From contig CAJUDT010000043.1 of NCBI GenBank assembly GCA_910585415.1, positions 1-19,814 of the forward strand: a stretch of 19,814 nucleotides of DNA. Direction: 5' to 3'. Positions 6,065 to 14,114 of the stretch are shown here, piece by piece; position 1 is the first letter of the stretch, and the number at the start of each line of letters is the position of its first letter. The translations under genes were made by a program, and so were the position numbers. The notes beneath the pieces are model-generated. The model ran no database searches, was not told where the DNA came from, and was given only the letters and a program-made list of their open reading frames with translations. The DNA is from an uncultured Flavonifractor sp. GTDB taxonomy: Bacteria > Bacillota > Clostridia > Oscillospirales > Oscillospiraceae.

Positions 6065-6229
6065 TAGGCCGGGGATCACTCCCCGGCTTCATCTTCCACT
6101 GCAGATGGATTACACAATCTGAGAACAGCAAAAAAGTTTTTACCGATAAAATGAAAAAGCAATAACTTGAAACAGTTCAAGGCTAAACAGCCTTGGGCCG
6201 TTTTCATTTGCGCAAACAGGAGGGATGGC
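6065..6229 (+). other. Structured non-coding gap before the tape measure gene
   Basis: No convincing gene lies in these 165 bases. Two hairpins are visible: GCCGGGGA (6068-6075) pairing with TCCCCGGC (6080-6087) around loop TCAC, and CAAGGCT (6178-6184) pairing with AGCCTTG (6189-6195) around loop AAAC. The second may be extended by the outer TGAAAC and GTTTTCA. The stretch between them is AT-richer than its neighbours. The first hairpin is followed by TTCATCTTCC, so it could be a weak terminator for the chaperone message. Confidence 0.5.
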
Positions 6230-9200
6230 GTGGACAGTCGAAAAAGTTATGAGATGTTATTCGCTATCAACGCCAAGCTCAACGGCGGGTTCAGTGGCAC
6301 CTTCTCCAAGGCTCAGGCGGAGTTTACCCGGCTGGGAAAGGAAATTCAGAGCCTCCACCGGGTACAGGGCGATATCGCGTCCTACCAGAAACAGCAGAGC
6401 GCAATCGAGGCTACCTGCTCCAAGCTGGAGAGCCTGCAAAAGCAGCATGAGCTTCTTCAGAAGGAGATTGATGAGACAGAGGGTTCCACCGCCGGTCTGG
6501 AGCGGGAAAAGGTCAAGCTGGAAGAACGCATCAAGACGGCCGAGGCGGCCCTGGAGCGGCAGAACCAGAAGCTGGAGGCCACGGGCGAACGGCTGAAGGA
6601 GGCCGGGGCGGATACGGGCAATCTGGCCCAGAAGGACGCCGAGCTGACCGCCAAAATCAAGGAGCTGGAGTCCGCCCAGGACAATGCCGCCCACAGCGCC
6701 GCCAGCTTTGGCGAGAAGTCCGTCCAGGCATTTGGAGCAATCCAGAGCGCCATTGCCGCCGCTGGCGTCACCGCGGCGATGAAGGAGCTTGCAGAGGCCT
6801 ATCTGGAGTGCGTCGGCGTGGCGGCAGACTTTCAGGAGGCCATGTCCGGCGTAGCGGCTATTTCCGGCGCGACGGCGGAGGAAATGGCCCTGCTGTCCGA
6901 TAAGGCCAAGGAGATGGGCGCCAGCACCAAGTTTACGGCCAAAGAGGCCGGGGACGCCATGGGCTATATGGCAATGGCCGGGTGGAAAGCAAACGATATG
7001 CTGGACGGCCTGGAGGGCGTAATGCACCTGGCGGCGGCCTCTGGAGAGGACCTGGCCGCTACCTCGGATATCGTCACCGACGCGCTGACAGCCTTTGGTA
7101 TGACAGCCTCGGACAGCGGACGGTTTGCCGACATTCTGGCTGTGGCCGCCTCCAACGCCAACACCAATGTGGCTATGATGGGCGATACGTTCAAGTATGT
7201 CGCCCCGGTGGCGGGGGCACTGGGCTACTCCGCCGAGGACGCGGCGGTGGCCATTGGTCTGATGGCCAACAGCGGCATCAAAGCCTCTCAGGCGGGCACA
7301 GCGCTGCGCTCCATTCTCACACGGCTTTCCACCGACGCGGGGGCCAGTTCGACCAAGCTGGGTGCGCTGGGGGTATTGACAGAGCAGCTGGGCGTGTCCT
7401 TCTACAACGCAGACGGCAGCGCACGGGACCTAAACAAGGTCCTCGCAGACAGCCGCGCCGCGTGGAGCGGTCTGTCTGAAGCGCAGCAAATCAGCTATGC
7501 CTCAACCATCGCGGGTCAGGAGGGCATGTCCGGCTGGTTGGCGCTGATGAATGCCGCCGGGGGGGATGTGCAAAAACTTACCGCTAATGTGGATAACTGC
7601 ACCGGCGCGGCGGAGCGGATGGCGAATATCCGGCTGGACAACCTCAACGGCCAGCTTACCCTTCTGAACAGCGCATGGGAGGCTCTGCAGGTCACCATCG
7701 GGGAGCAATTCAACCCGGAGCTACGCAAGTCGGCTGAAATCGGGACTGAGGTGCTCACCTGGGTCAACGGCTTTGTGCAGGAGCATCCCGCGTTGGTGAA
7801 GGGCCTCACAGCCGCCGCAGGAGCCGTGGGAGCCGGGGCCGTTGCCCTCGCCGGGGTGGCCGCTACGACAAAGGTGCTGATTCCCCTGATGGGGGCGCTT
7901 ACAGCGGCTACGCCCGGCGTCAACATCATCATGGGGGTGACCGCCGCCGTTGCGGGCGTTGTTGGGGTGGTGACTGCGTTAGGCGCTGCCGCCGAATCTG
8001 GCGCTCCCTCCGTGAAGGAGCTGACGGAAGCCGCGCGAGATATGCGGGAGGCCATGGACGAGGCCGGGGCTTCCTATCAGGAGACGGCTACTCAGATTGT
8101 GGCCACGGCGGATGTAGCCGGTATTTATATCGGCAAGCTGAAGGAAATTGAGGCCGCAGAGGGTGAGAACGCGAAACAGAACCAGGAGTACCAAAATACC
8201 CTGGCGCTCCTTCTGCGGACCATGCCGGAGCTGTCCGACAGCATCAGCCAGACCACCGGCCAATATGGCCGCACGACCTATGCCCTGGAGACCAGCACAG
8301 ACGCATTGACGGCAAATATCGCGGCGTGGAAAAAAAGCGCCGAGGCCCAGGCATATCAGGAATACCTCAATTCTCTGTACGACGAGTACGGAGCTGTTTT
8401 GCGGGAGGCTGCGGAAAACAAGGTCAAGCTGACCCAAGCGCAGACCAAGCTGGAGACGGCGGAAAAGAAGTGGGACGCCGCCCTGGTGCGGATGAATGAG
8501 CTCTCGGAGGAAGCGGCCAAAAACGGCACAGCGCTTTCCAGCGAATACTACGAGCTGGAGAGCGCCATCAACGGATACCGCGACGAGATGTACGAGGCCG
8601 AGAGCACCATCGAAAATCTCAATGCGGCTATTCACGCAGACGCAGAGGCGGTGGCCGCCGCTGAATCGGAATTTGAGAGCGCCCAAAAGACCATTGGGGA
8701 ATTGACCGGAGTCACGGAGGAACAGACTGCCGCCGAAGCAGAGGCCGCCGCACAGGCCCAGGAGCTGGAACAGGCTGTCGGAAGCGTCGCCGGGGAAATG
8801 GCCTCGCTCACGGAGGCCTACCAGGAGGCCTATACCGCAGCTTTGGAATCCGTAGCTGGACAGTATGCGCTCTGGGATGAGGCCGCAGAGGTGGCCGCAA
8901 CCAGCGCGGGTAGTATCAACGGCGCTCTGGAGAGCCAGGTCACCTATTGGAGGGATTACAACGCCAATCTGAAATCCCTGACCGAGCGCAGCGCTGATAT
9001 TGAGGGCCTGAGCGGAGTAATCGCCAGCTTTGCGGACGGGAGCTCGGACAGTGTTAACGCGGTGGCCGGTCTGGCCAACGCAACAGATGAAGAGCTGCGC
9101 GACATGGTGGCCAACTGGCGTGAACTCCAGAAGGAGCAGGAATTGGCCGCCGGAAGTATTGCAGACCTGCAAACCGACTATACAAACACAATGGACGAGC

Positions 9201-9742
9201 TGCAAACGGCCCTTTTGGAGGATGTCGAAGCCATGGACCTGGGGGACGAGGCGGCGGAAGCGGGCCGGGCCACCATTCAAGGCTACATCAATGCGGCAAA
9301 CGACATGCTGCCCTATGTGCGGTCCGCCTATCGTGATGTGATGGGGGCCGCTTTGAACGCTCTGGGCGGTCCCTCTTATGCCGACAGCGCGTGGGCCGCA
9401 AACCGGACCAGCCGCGGCTATGCCAGCGGCACCGGCTATGCACAGCCGGGTTGGGCCTACGTAGGAGAGGACGGGCCGGAGCTGATGTTCTTCAACGGCG
9501 GGGAAAAGGTGCTGAATGCCGCGCAGACCTCCGCCTTGCAGGCAAAGGCCGCGCCCGCCGTCTCCGCTATGCTCTCCCCGGCGGCTATCTCCCCGCCTCC
9601 GGTTAACGTGAACTTCCAGATACAGGGGAATGCCACTCCGGAAACCGTCCAGGACCTGCGGGCGTTCGGGGATGAGATTGTCGCAAGGGTACTGGACACC
9701 TTGGAGGACGCCAATGAGGACGCGCGAAGGAGGGCCTACTGA
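6230..9742 (+). CDS. Tail tape measure protein (TP901 type)
   Basis: The start is placed at GTG 6230, with AGGAGGG at 6218-6224; the frame is open upstream to a TTG at 6167, but residues from there do not look conserved, while MDSRKSYEMLFAINAKLNGG is the usual opening. The product has 1,170 residues. Residues about 20-165 are coiled coil (Glu/Gln/Lys heptads). About 200-370 is the TP901 core (FQEAMSGVAAISGATAEEMA, later KYVAPVAGALGYSAEDAAVA and MANSGIKASQAGTALRSILT). About 518-585 is a long Ala/Gly/Val hydrophobic segment that may insert into the host membrane. A second coiled coil lies near 715-860, and the end has the typical GEDGPELMFFNGGEKVL. The protein sets tail length; at about 1.5 angstrom per residue the tail would be near 175 nm. 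It shares TGATG with the next gene. Confidence 0.95.
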   Translation: MDSRKSYEMLFAINAKLNGGFSGTFSKAQAEFTRLGKEIQSLHRVQGDIASYQKQQSAIEATCSKLESLQKQHELLQKEIDETEGSTAGLEREKVKLEERIKTAEAALERQNQKLEATGERLKEAGADTGNLAQKDAELTAKIKELESAQDNAAHSAASFGEKSVQAFGAIQSAIAAAGVTAAMKELAEAYLECVGVAADFQEAMSGVAAISGATAEEMALLSDKAKEMGASTKFTAKEAGDAMGYMAMAGWKANDMLDGLEGVMHLAAASGEDLAATSDIVTDALTAFGMTASDSGRFADILAVAASNANTNVAMMGDTFKYVAPVAGALGYSAEDAAVAIGLMANSGIKASQAGTALRSILTRLSTDAGASSTKLGALGVLTEQLGVSFYNADGSARDLNKVLADSRAAWSGLSEAQQISYASTIAGQEGMSGWLALMNAAGGDVQKLTANVDNCTGAAERMANIRLDNLNGQLTLLNSAWEALQVTIGEQFNPELRKSAEIGTEVLTWVNGFVQEHPALVKGLTAAAGAVGAGAVALAGVAATTKVLIPLMGALTAATPGVNIIMGVTAAVAGVVGVVTALGAAAESGAPSVKELTEAARDMREAMDEAGASYQETATQIVATADVAGIYIGKLKEIEAAEGENAKQNQEYQNTLALLLRTMPELSDSISQTTGQYGRTTYALETSTDALTANIAAWKKSAEAQAYQEYLNSLYDEYGAVLREAAENKVKLTQAQTKLETAEKKWDAALVRMNELSEEAAKNGTALSSEYYELESAINGYRDEMYEAESTIENLNAAIHADAEAVAAAESEFESAQKTIGELTGVTEEQTAAEAEAAAQAQELEQAVGSVAGEMASLTEAYQEAYTAALESVAGQYALWDEAAEVAATSAGSINGALESQVTYWRDYNANLKSLTERSADIEGLSGVIASFADGSSDSVNAVAGLANATDEELRDMVANWRELQKEQELAAGSIADLQTDYTNTMDELQTALLEDVEAMDLGDEAAEAGRATIQGYINAANDMLPYVRSAYRDVMGAALNALGGPSYADSAWAANRTSRGYASGTGYAQPGWAYVGEDGPELMFFNGGEKVLNAAQTSALQAKAAPAVSAMLSPAAISPPPVNVNFQIQGNATPETVQDLRAFGDEIVARVLDTLEDANEDARRRAY

Positions 9743-9960
9743 TGGCAAAATTCTACACGACGGTTCAAGGGGATATGTGGGACAGCATCGCCTATACTCA
9801 GCTGGGGAGCGTCAGCCACACCGACAAGCTGATGAATGCCAACCTGCAATACCGGGATATCTACCTCTTCCCTGCGGGAATCGTATTGACCATCCCGGAG
9901 GTTAAGGAGCGGGCCAGCAGCTTGCTGCCGCCCTGGAAAAAGGTGGGCTATGGGCAATAG
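9742..9960 (+). CDS. Tail protein X
   Basis: The 72-residue product starts at ATG 9742, overlapping the tape measure stop (TGATG). It reads like phage tail protein X: an N-terminal YTTVQGDMWDSIAYTQLGS (the LysM-like 'v.gDmwD.IA...yG' motif), then HTDKLMNANLQYRDIYLFPA and GIVLTIPEV, which is the 'l...N......ifPaG..l.iP' ending of the family. GpX is a small LysM-like baseplate/hub protein of P2-type phages, and its gene always stands between the tape measure and D genes. Translation is probably coupled on both sides, as the D gene begins inside its last four codons. Confidence 0.92.
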   Translation: MAKFYTTVQGDMWDSIAYTQLGSVSHTDKLMNANLQYRDIYLFPAGIVLTIPEVKERASSLLPPWKKVGYGQ

Positions 9961-11215
9961 GGACAACGCCCGCCGCACAGCGGTGCAGATTGCATTTAAT
10001 AAGACCGACATTACCAAGTCCATCGGGCCTTATCTGAAGTCCTTGACCTATATAGACAACGAGGAAGATGAAACCGATGAGCTCCAAATACAGGTTCATG
10101 ATCGGGAGTCGGTCTGGATGGAGCAGTGGCTGAACGACGCGATTGACGCGGCATCCTCCGTTTCTTCTGATTCGGCCTCCACCGGCGGTATTTACACAGT
10201 GGTGAAGGGTGATACACTCTCTGGCATTGCCGCAAAATATGGGACCACCTACCAGGAGATTGCCAAGGAAAACGGCATCAGGAATCCAAATCTGATTTAT
10301 CCAGGACAGCAGTTCAAAATTCCGGGGGCTCCCGGCGGGGCAGACAGCGGAGCTCCTGTCAGCACCGGCTTCAGGATGGATGCGGTGATTGTTCCAGAGA
10401 ACTGGACAGGCGGCGGCAGAGATACGGCCTTACCCTGCGGGGAATTTGAACTGGACAGTGTGGCCGCTTCCGGGCCGCCCGCTGTTATCACCATCAAGGG
10501 CACATCTCTTCCATTCACCGCTCAGGTGCGTCAGACCAAGAAATCCAAGGCATGGGAATCCTACACACTGTCCGGTATCGCCAAGGAAACCGCCGGGTCC
10601 AACGGCATGGTCTGTATGTATGAAGCGGCGGCAGACCCATTTTACTCCCGCGTGGAGCAGGTCAAAACCAGTGATATTCAATTCCTGGAGACACTGTGCC
10701 ATAAGGCGGGCATTTCCCTGAAAGCCACCGACCGTACCCTGGTTCTGTTCGACCAGGCTGCCTATGAGTCCAAGGCGGCGGTATTCACCATCCGGCGGGG
10801 CGGCGGCGCCTACACCAAGTACAAACTGAACACAGGTACGGCGGACACGCAGTACGCCTCCTGCCGGGTGAGCTACGTTGACCCCGCCGGGAAGTGCATA
10901 GAAGGGATTGCCAAGGTCGAGGACTACAAGGAGGACGCCAAGAACAACCAGCAGCTGGAAATCACCGCCAAGACGGCCGGCGGCAGCGAGGCCAAGGCTC
11001 TGGCAGAAAAGCTCCTGCGCCGGCACAACCGCTATGCCAAAACCGCCGTATTCACCCTGCCCGGCAATCCTGATCTGGTGGCCGGTGTAACCGTCTTGCT
11101 GGAGAAGTGGGGCGGCTGGGACGGAAAGTACATTGTCACCCAGGCAAAGCATACTGTAAGCGGCTCTGGGTACACAGTGGATGTTAGACTTCGGAGAGTA
11201 TTGGAGGGGTATTGA
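9950..11215 (+). CDS. Baseplate hub protein, late control gene D family, with inserted LysM domain
   Basis: ATG 9950 overlaps the stop of gene X; the ribosome site is AAAAAGGTGG. The 421-residue protein matches the gpD/gp27-like hub family: an N-terminal barrel (VQIAFNKTDITKSIGPYLKS, then LTYIDNEEDETDELQIQVHD), a second barrel with FELDSVAASGPPAVITIKGT and VKTSDIQFLETLCHKAGISL, and the end GKYIVTQAKHTVSGSGYTVD. Residues 81-125 are a complete LysM domain (YTVVKGDTLSGIAAKYGTTY then YPGQQFKIP), inserted after a Ser-rich linker in the first domain. LysM binds N-acetylglucosamine-containing chains such as peptidoglycan, so the hub may grip the cell wall. It links the tube and the V-type spike in the baseplate centre. 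Confidence 0.9.
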   Translation: MGNRDNARRTAVQIAFNKTDITKSIGPYLKSLTYIDNEEDETDELQIQVHDRESVWMEQWLNDAIDAASSVSSDSASTGGIYTVVKGDTLSGIAAKYGTTYQEIAKENGIRNPNLIYPGQQFKIPGAPGGADSGAPVSTGFRMDAVIVPENWTGGGRDTALPCGEFELDSVAASGPPAVITIKGTSLPFTAQVRQTKKSKAWESYTLSGIAKETAGSNGMVCMYEAAADPFYSRVEQVKTSDIQFLETLCHKAGISLKATDRTLVLFDQAAYESKAAVFTIRRGGGAYTKYKLNTGTADTQYASCRVSYVDPAGKCIEGIAKVEDYKEDAKNNQQLEITAKTAGGSEAKALAEKLLRRHNRYAKTAVFTLPGNPDLVAGVTVLLEKWGGWDGKYIVTQAKHTVSGSGYTVDVRLRRVLEGY

Positions 11216-11574
11216 TGGAGCGGGAAATGGAAACCTCGCTGGAGAACCTGGTGCGTGTTGGCACTGTTACTTGGGCAGATTCGGTCAAGCGGGTGGCCCG
11301 CGTGAAATTCAAGGACATGGATATTCCGTCCGCCCCTCTGCACGTCCTGGCCAACCGGCCCTACATTCCCGACTATGAGGCCAAGCCCCAGAGGACGGAG
11401 CTTGAGGCGGGCGGCAGCGGTGAGGCAGCTTTTGAGCGCCACAAGCACGACCTTCTGATTAAGCCCTGGATGCCCAGGGTCAACGCCGTTGTGCTTTGCT
11501 TGTACCTCCCTGGCTTCAATACAGACGGTTATATCCTGGGGGAGATTGGGCCCCTGGGCGAGATCAAACAGTAG
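11215..11574 (+). CDS. Short baseplate spike/assembly protein, gpV-like
   Basis: ATG 11215 overlaps the D stop (TGATG), with GGAGGGG at 11203-11209; an in-frame TTG at 11212 is less likely. The 119-residue product shows an OB-fold pattern typical of gpV/gp45 spikes: LVRVGTVTWADSVKRVARVK, then a strand-rich middle and MPRVNAVVLCLYLPGFNTDG with GYILGEIG. Such proteins form a trimer under the hub and pierce the outer surface. Here the C-terminal beta-helix found in longer spikes is missing, as the protein ends after the OB-fold. It stands at the normal position between D and the wedge genes. The assignment depends on pattern and context rather than a clear motif. Confidence 0.75.
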   Translation: MEREMETSLENLVRVGTVTWADSVKRVARVKFKDMDIPSAPLHVLANRPYIPDYEAKPQRTELEAGGSGEAAFERHKHDLLIKPWMPRVNAVVLCLYLPGFNTDGYILGEIGPLGEIKQ

Positions 11575-11587
11575 GGGGCGGAGCGGT

Positions 11588-11986
11588 ATGGTTATCGGCT
11601 GCTTGGGCGATATTGTCTTTCAAGCGTCGGAAGAGACAGTACGTACCCTGAGCAATATGGCCTGGTCCGGGTCCGCCCGGTATGCTGTGCATGAACGGCA
11701 CCTGGCCAACGCGCTCACCGAGTTTACCGGGCTGGACCCGGACCGAATCACCTTTGACATCATCTTATGCTCAGACCTGGGGGTTGACCCCATGGCGGAA
11801 GTGGTGAAGCTGTGGAATATTGAACGGGAAGGGCGGGCGGTCCCCTTGACCATTGGAACACATGGGTATGGGAAATACCGCTGGAATATCGTCAAGCTTG
11901 AGCTGAAGCCGTGCGCCCACTATGTCAACGGCGACATACATACAGCTACCGTTTCCGTCAGTCTGCAAGAGTATCTGGGAGGGTAG
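11588..11986 (+). CDS. Tail protein U (P2 gpU-like)
   Basis: The start is ATG 11588, after a GGGGGCGGAG stretch; the frame is open upstream but overlaps the V gene. The 132-residue product reads MVIGCLGDIVFQASEETVRT and continues with a 'W....R....H.......L.f.G.dp..i.f...l' pattern (ARYAVHERHLANALTEFTGL, then DRITFDIILC), the mark of P2 gpU tail proteins. The later stretch contains PLTIGTHGYGKYRWNIVKLE, also conserved in this family. GpU is a small tail protein linked with tube termination or baseplate assembly in P2-like tails. In P2 the U gene lies before X and D; here it is after V. Confidence 0.88.
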   Translation: MVIGCLGDIVFQASEETVRTLSNMAWSGSARYAVHERHLANALTEFTGLDPDRITFDIILCSDLGVDPMAEVVKLWNIEREGRAVPLTIGTHGYGKYRWNIVKLELKPCAHYVNGDIHTATVSVSLQEYLGG

Positions 11987-11989
11987 GCC

Positions 11990-12310
11990 ATGAGCTACAC
12001 AGTCTCCGCAACAGACCTGAAATCCATTCAGTTCAACGAGAAGAACGAGTTAAACGCAGTCCTCCAGAACATTGCGGTGATCATCTCCACACCCATAGGG
12101 ACCATCCCGCTCTACCGGGACTTTGGGCTCGACTGGTCGTTTCTGGACAAGCCCACCCCTGTGGCGAATGTGCTGATGGTTGCCCCGGTGCGGGAGGCTG
12201 TCCAGCGGTGGGAGCCGAGGGCTACCGTGTTGGATGTCTCGTTTTCGGAGGACCCGGCTCAACCTGGGGTGCTGATTCCGACAGTGGAGGTGGATATCAA
12301 CCTTGAGTAG
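11990..12310 (+). CDS. Baseplate wedge protein, gp25/gpW-like
   Basis: ATG 11990 lies 3 bases after the previous stop, with GGGAGGG at 11979-11985. The 106-residue product contains the gp25-like motif: ELNAVLQNIAVIISTPIGTI followed by PLYRDFGLDWSFLDKP and the helix VREAVQRWEPRATVLDVSF. The 'tp.Gt.p.yr.fGld' and 'EPR' segments are the core of the T4 gp25/P2 gpW family. These proteins form the inner wedge of the baseplate and link the sheath to it; the older name 'lysozyme' does not imply enzyme activity. Its end overlaps the J gene by 8 bases. Confidence 0.93.
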   Translation: MSYTVSATDLKSIQFNEKNELNAVLQNIAVIISTPIGTIPLYRDFGLDWSFLDKPTPVANVLMVAPVREAVQRWEPRATVLDVSFSEDPAQPGVLIPTVEVDINLE

Positions 12311-13439
12311 AAATACCGAGCATCAATTTATACCCACAGACACCGGGGAGGTGACCGCGCTCCTTACAGCGCTGTATGAGCAGATCACCAAAAGCGCCGT
12401 TCACCCCGCCAGCCCGGAACGGCTGTTTATCCAATACATGGCCAACATCATCATCCAGGAGCGGGTGCTGTCCAATTATGCGGCAAACCAGAATGTTCCC
12501 AGCCGCGCCGCAGGTGAAAACCTGGACGCTCTGGCGGAGCTGACCCACATCCAGGGGAGGCCGGAGGCCAAGCCCGCCGTGTGCAAGGTCCGGTTCTCTA
12601 TCTCGGAGGCCCAGGAGACGGCAATCCTGATTCCCGGCGGCACACGGGTGACGGATGCCAGAAACGCCCTCACCTGGGAAACGGAGGCCGACGCCTACAT
12701 CCCCATTGGAGAAACCACTGCAGAGCTTCCTGTGCGCTGCCAGACCGCCGGGACCATTGGCAACGGCTATGCCGCCGGACAGATCAATACCCTGGTAGAC
12801 GTTTACGACTATTATTCGGAGTGTATCAGCACCACAGAATCGGACGGCGGCTCCAATGTGCCGGACGATGACGAATACTACGAGCTGATGCGCTCCAGCA
12901 TGGATGCCTTCAGCTGCGCCGGGGCAAGAGGTGGATACATCTACTGGGCAAAGCAGGTGAGTACGGAGATTATTGATGTGATCGCCAACTCCCCGACTCC
13001 CGGCGTAGTTAAGCTGTATGTGCTGATGAACGGCGGTGAGCTGGCTGGCAGCGAGATTAAGGGCAAGGTCCTGGCGGCGTGCAGCGCCGACGAGGTGCGG
13101 CCCCTGACGGACCAGGTGTTTGTAGAGGATGCGGAGATCGTCCGCTATAACATTGATTTCACCTACTACATTCAGACGGGAAGCCCGGCCAGCGCGGCGG
13201 ATATTGCCGCCGCAGTTCAGATGGCGGTGGATGAGTTTAATGTCTGGCAGTGCTCCAAGCTGGGCCGGGATATCAATCCCTCGCGCTTAATCAATCTGCT
13301 GATGCAGGCGGGCGTCAAGCGAGTCGAGCTGAACGCCCCGGCCTTTACGGTCTTACAGGATGGCGGCAGCAAAACCGTGCCGCAGGTCGCGTCCTTTGGC
13401 ACGGCCACGATTGTAAACGGGGGCTATGAAGATGAATAA
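12303..13439 (+). CDS. Baseplate assembly protein J
   Basis: TTG 12303 is chosen because GGAGGTGG stands at 12286-12293, and the frame overlaps the W gene by 8 bases. The 378-residue protein is a clear gpJ-like wedge component: the N-terminal helix region (ERLFIQYMANIIIQERVLSN, then AGENLDALAELTHIQG), a middle beta domain (FSISEAQETAILIPGGTRVT then LPVRCQTAGTIGNGYAAGQI), and a C-terminal domain with VIANSPTPGVVKLYVLMNGG and the helix-strand ending INLLMQAGVKRVELNAP. The GNG motif after the 'v...aG' strand is typical of the gpJ/XkdT/gp47 family. In the mature tail it forms the outer wedge with W and I. Order W-J-I is the normal P2 order. Confidence 0.94.
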   Translation: MSRNTEHQFIPTDTGEVTALLTALYEQITKSAVHPASPERLFIQYMANIIIQERVLSNYAANQNVPSRAAGENLDALAELTHIQGRPEAKPAVCKVRFSISEAQETAILIPGGTRVTDARNALTWETEADAYIPIGETTAELPVRCQTAGTIGNGYAAGQINTLVDVYDYYSECISTTESDGGSNVPDDDEYYELMRSSMDAFSCAGARGGYIYWAKQVSTEIIDVIANSPTPGVVKLYVLMNGGELAGSEIKGKVLAACSADEVRPLTDQVFVEDAEIVRYNIDFTYYIQTGSPASAADIAAAVQMAVDEFNVWQCSKLGRDINPSRLINLLMQAGVKRVELNAPAFTVLQDGGSKTVPQVASFGTATIVNGGYEDE

Positions 13440-14097
13440 GCACGGCCTTACAAAAGAAAACCTGATGGCCACCCTGCCCCTGGCGCTGAGAGCGGACCCG
13501 TCTGTGACAGCGCTGGCAGAGGCCCTCTGTGAGCTGCTGGCCGCCCGCCCGGTGGAAATCGACCGGCTGATACTCTATCCGGCTATTGGCCGGCTGGACG
13601 AGGCGGTACTGGATATTCTGGCCTGGGACTTCAAGGTGGACTGGTGGGACCCCAATTACACCTTGGAGGAAAAGCGGCGGACGTTGAAGGACAGCTGGCG
13701 GGTTCACAAGTTGCTGGGGACAAAGGCGGCGGTAGAGCTGGGCATCCGGGCGATTTATCCGCAGGCCTATGTAGAGGAATGGTTTGAGTACGAGGGGGGC
13801 AAGCCCTATCATTTCAAGCTGCACATCGACCTGACAAAGGAGCAGTGGGTGGAGGGCAAGCCCTGGCGGGCCCTGGAGCGGGTGAATTATTACAAAAGCC
13901 TGCGCTCCCACATGGACCGGTTTGAATTTACCGTGAAGCTGGGGGAGCCGGTGGAAGTGGGATTGGCGGGCTGCTGCGTGAATACCCATGTACGCATGAC
14001 TGTGCCGGAGGTCCTGCGGGGGCCGCACATCAAAGAGTCTGTCCGAGCGGGCGGGCGAATGGCGGCAGAGGTCCGTTTGCCCATACCGGAGATTTGA
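13426..14097 (+). CDS. Tail protein I (baseplate wedge)
   Basis: The gene overlaps J by 14 bases. ATG 13426 is used; an in-frame ATG at 13432 is equally possible. The 223-residue protein matches P2-type tail protein I: LMATLPLALRADPSVTALAE, then DRLILYPAIGRLDEAVLDIL followed by AWDFKVDWWDPNYTLEEKR, with the 'LAW.f.Vd.wd....e.Kr.li..s...h...Gt..aie' motif complete (the end is KLLGTKAAVELGIR). The second half is a beta domain containing EEWFEYEGGKPYHFKLHIDL. Protein I connects wedge proteins to the tail fibre and is followed by the fibre gene, as in P2 (I-H). Its stop overlaps the run-in to the next start. Confidence 0.93.
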   Translation: MKMNKHGLTKENLMATLPLALRADPSVTALAEALCELLAARPVEIDRLILYPAIGRLDEAVLDILAWDFKVDWWDPNYTLEEKRRTLKDSWRVHKLLGTKAAVELGIRAIYPQAYVEEWFEYEGGKPYHFKLHIDLTKEQWVEGKPWRALERVNYYKSLRSHMDRFEFTVKLGEPVEVGLAGCCVNTHVRMTVPEVLRGPHIKESVRAGGRMAAEVRLPIPEI

Positions 14098-14114
14098 AAA
14101 AAGGAGGGTTTTCC

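Noticed and set aside
6103..6166. Tiny frames such as the one at ATG 6103 and ATG 6151 in the gap before the tape measure
   Set aside because: They are only a few codons long and have no Shine-Dalgarno box.
7979..9748. Open minus-strand frame of 589 codons opposite the tape measure gene
   Set aside because: The composition is that of an antisense shadow, with no family features or ribosome site, and the + strand frame is a clear tape measure protein.
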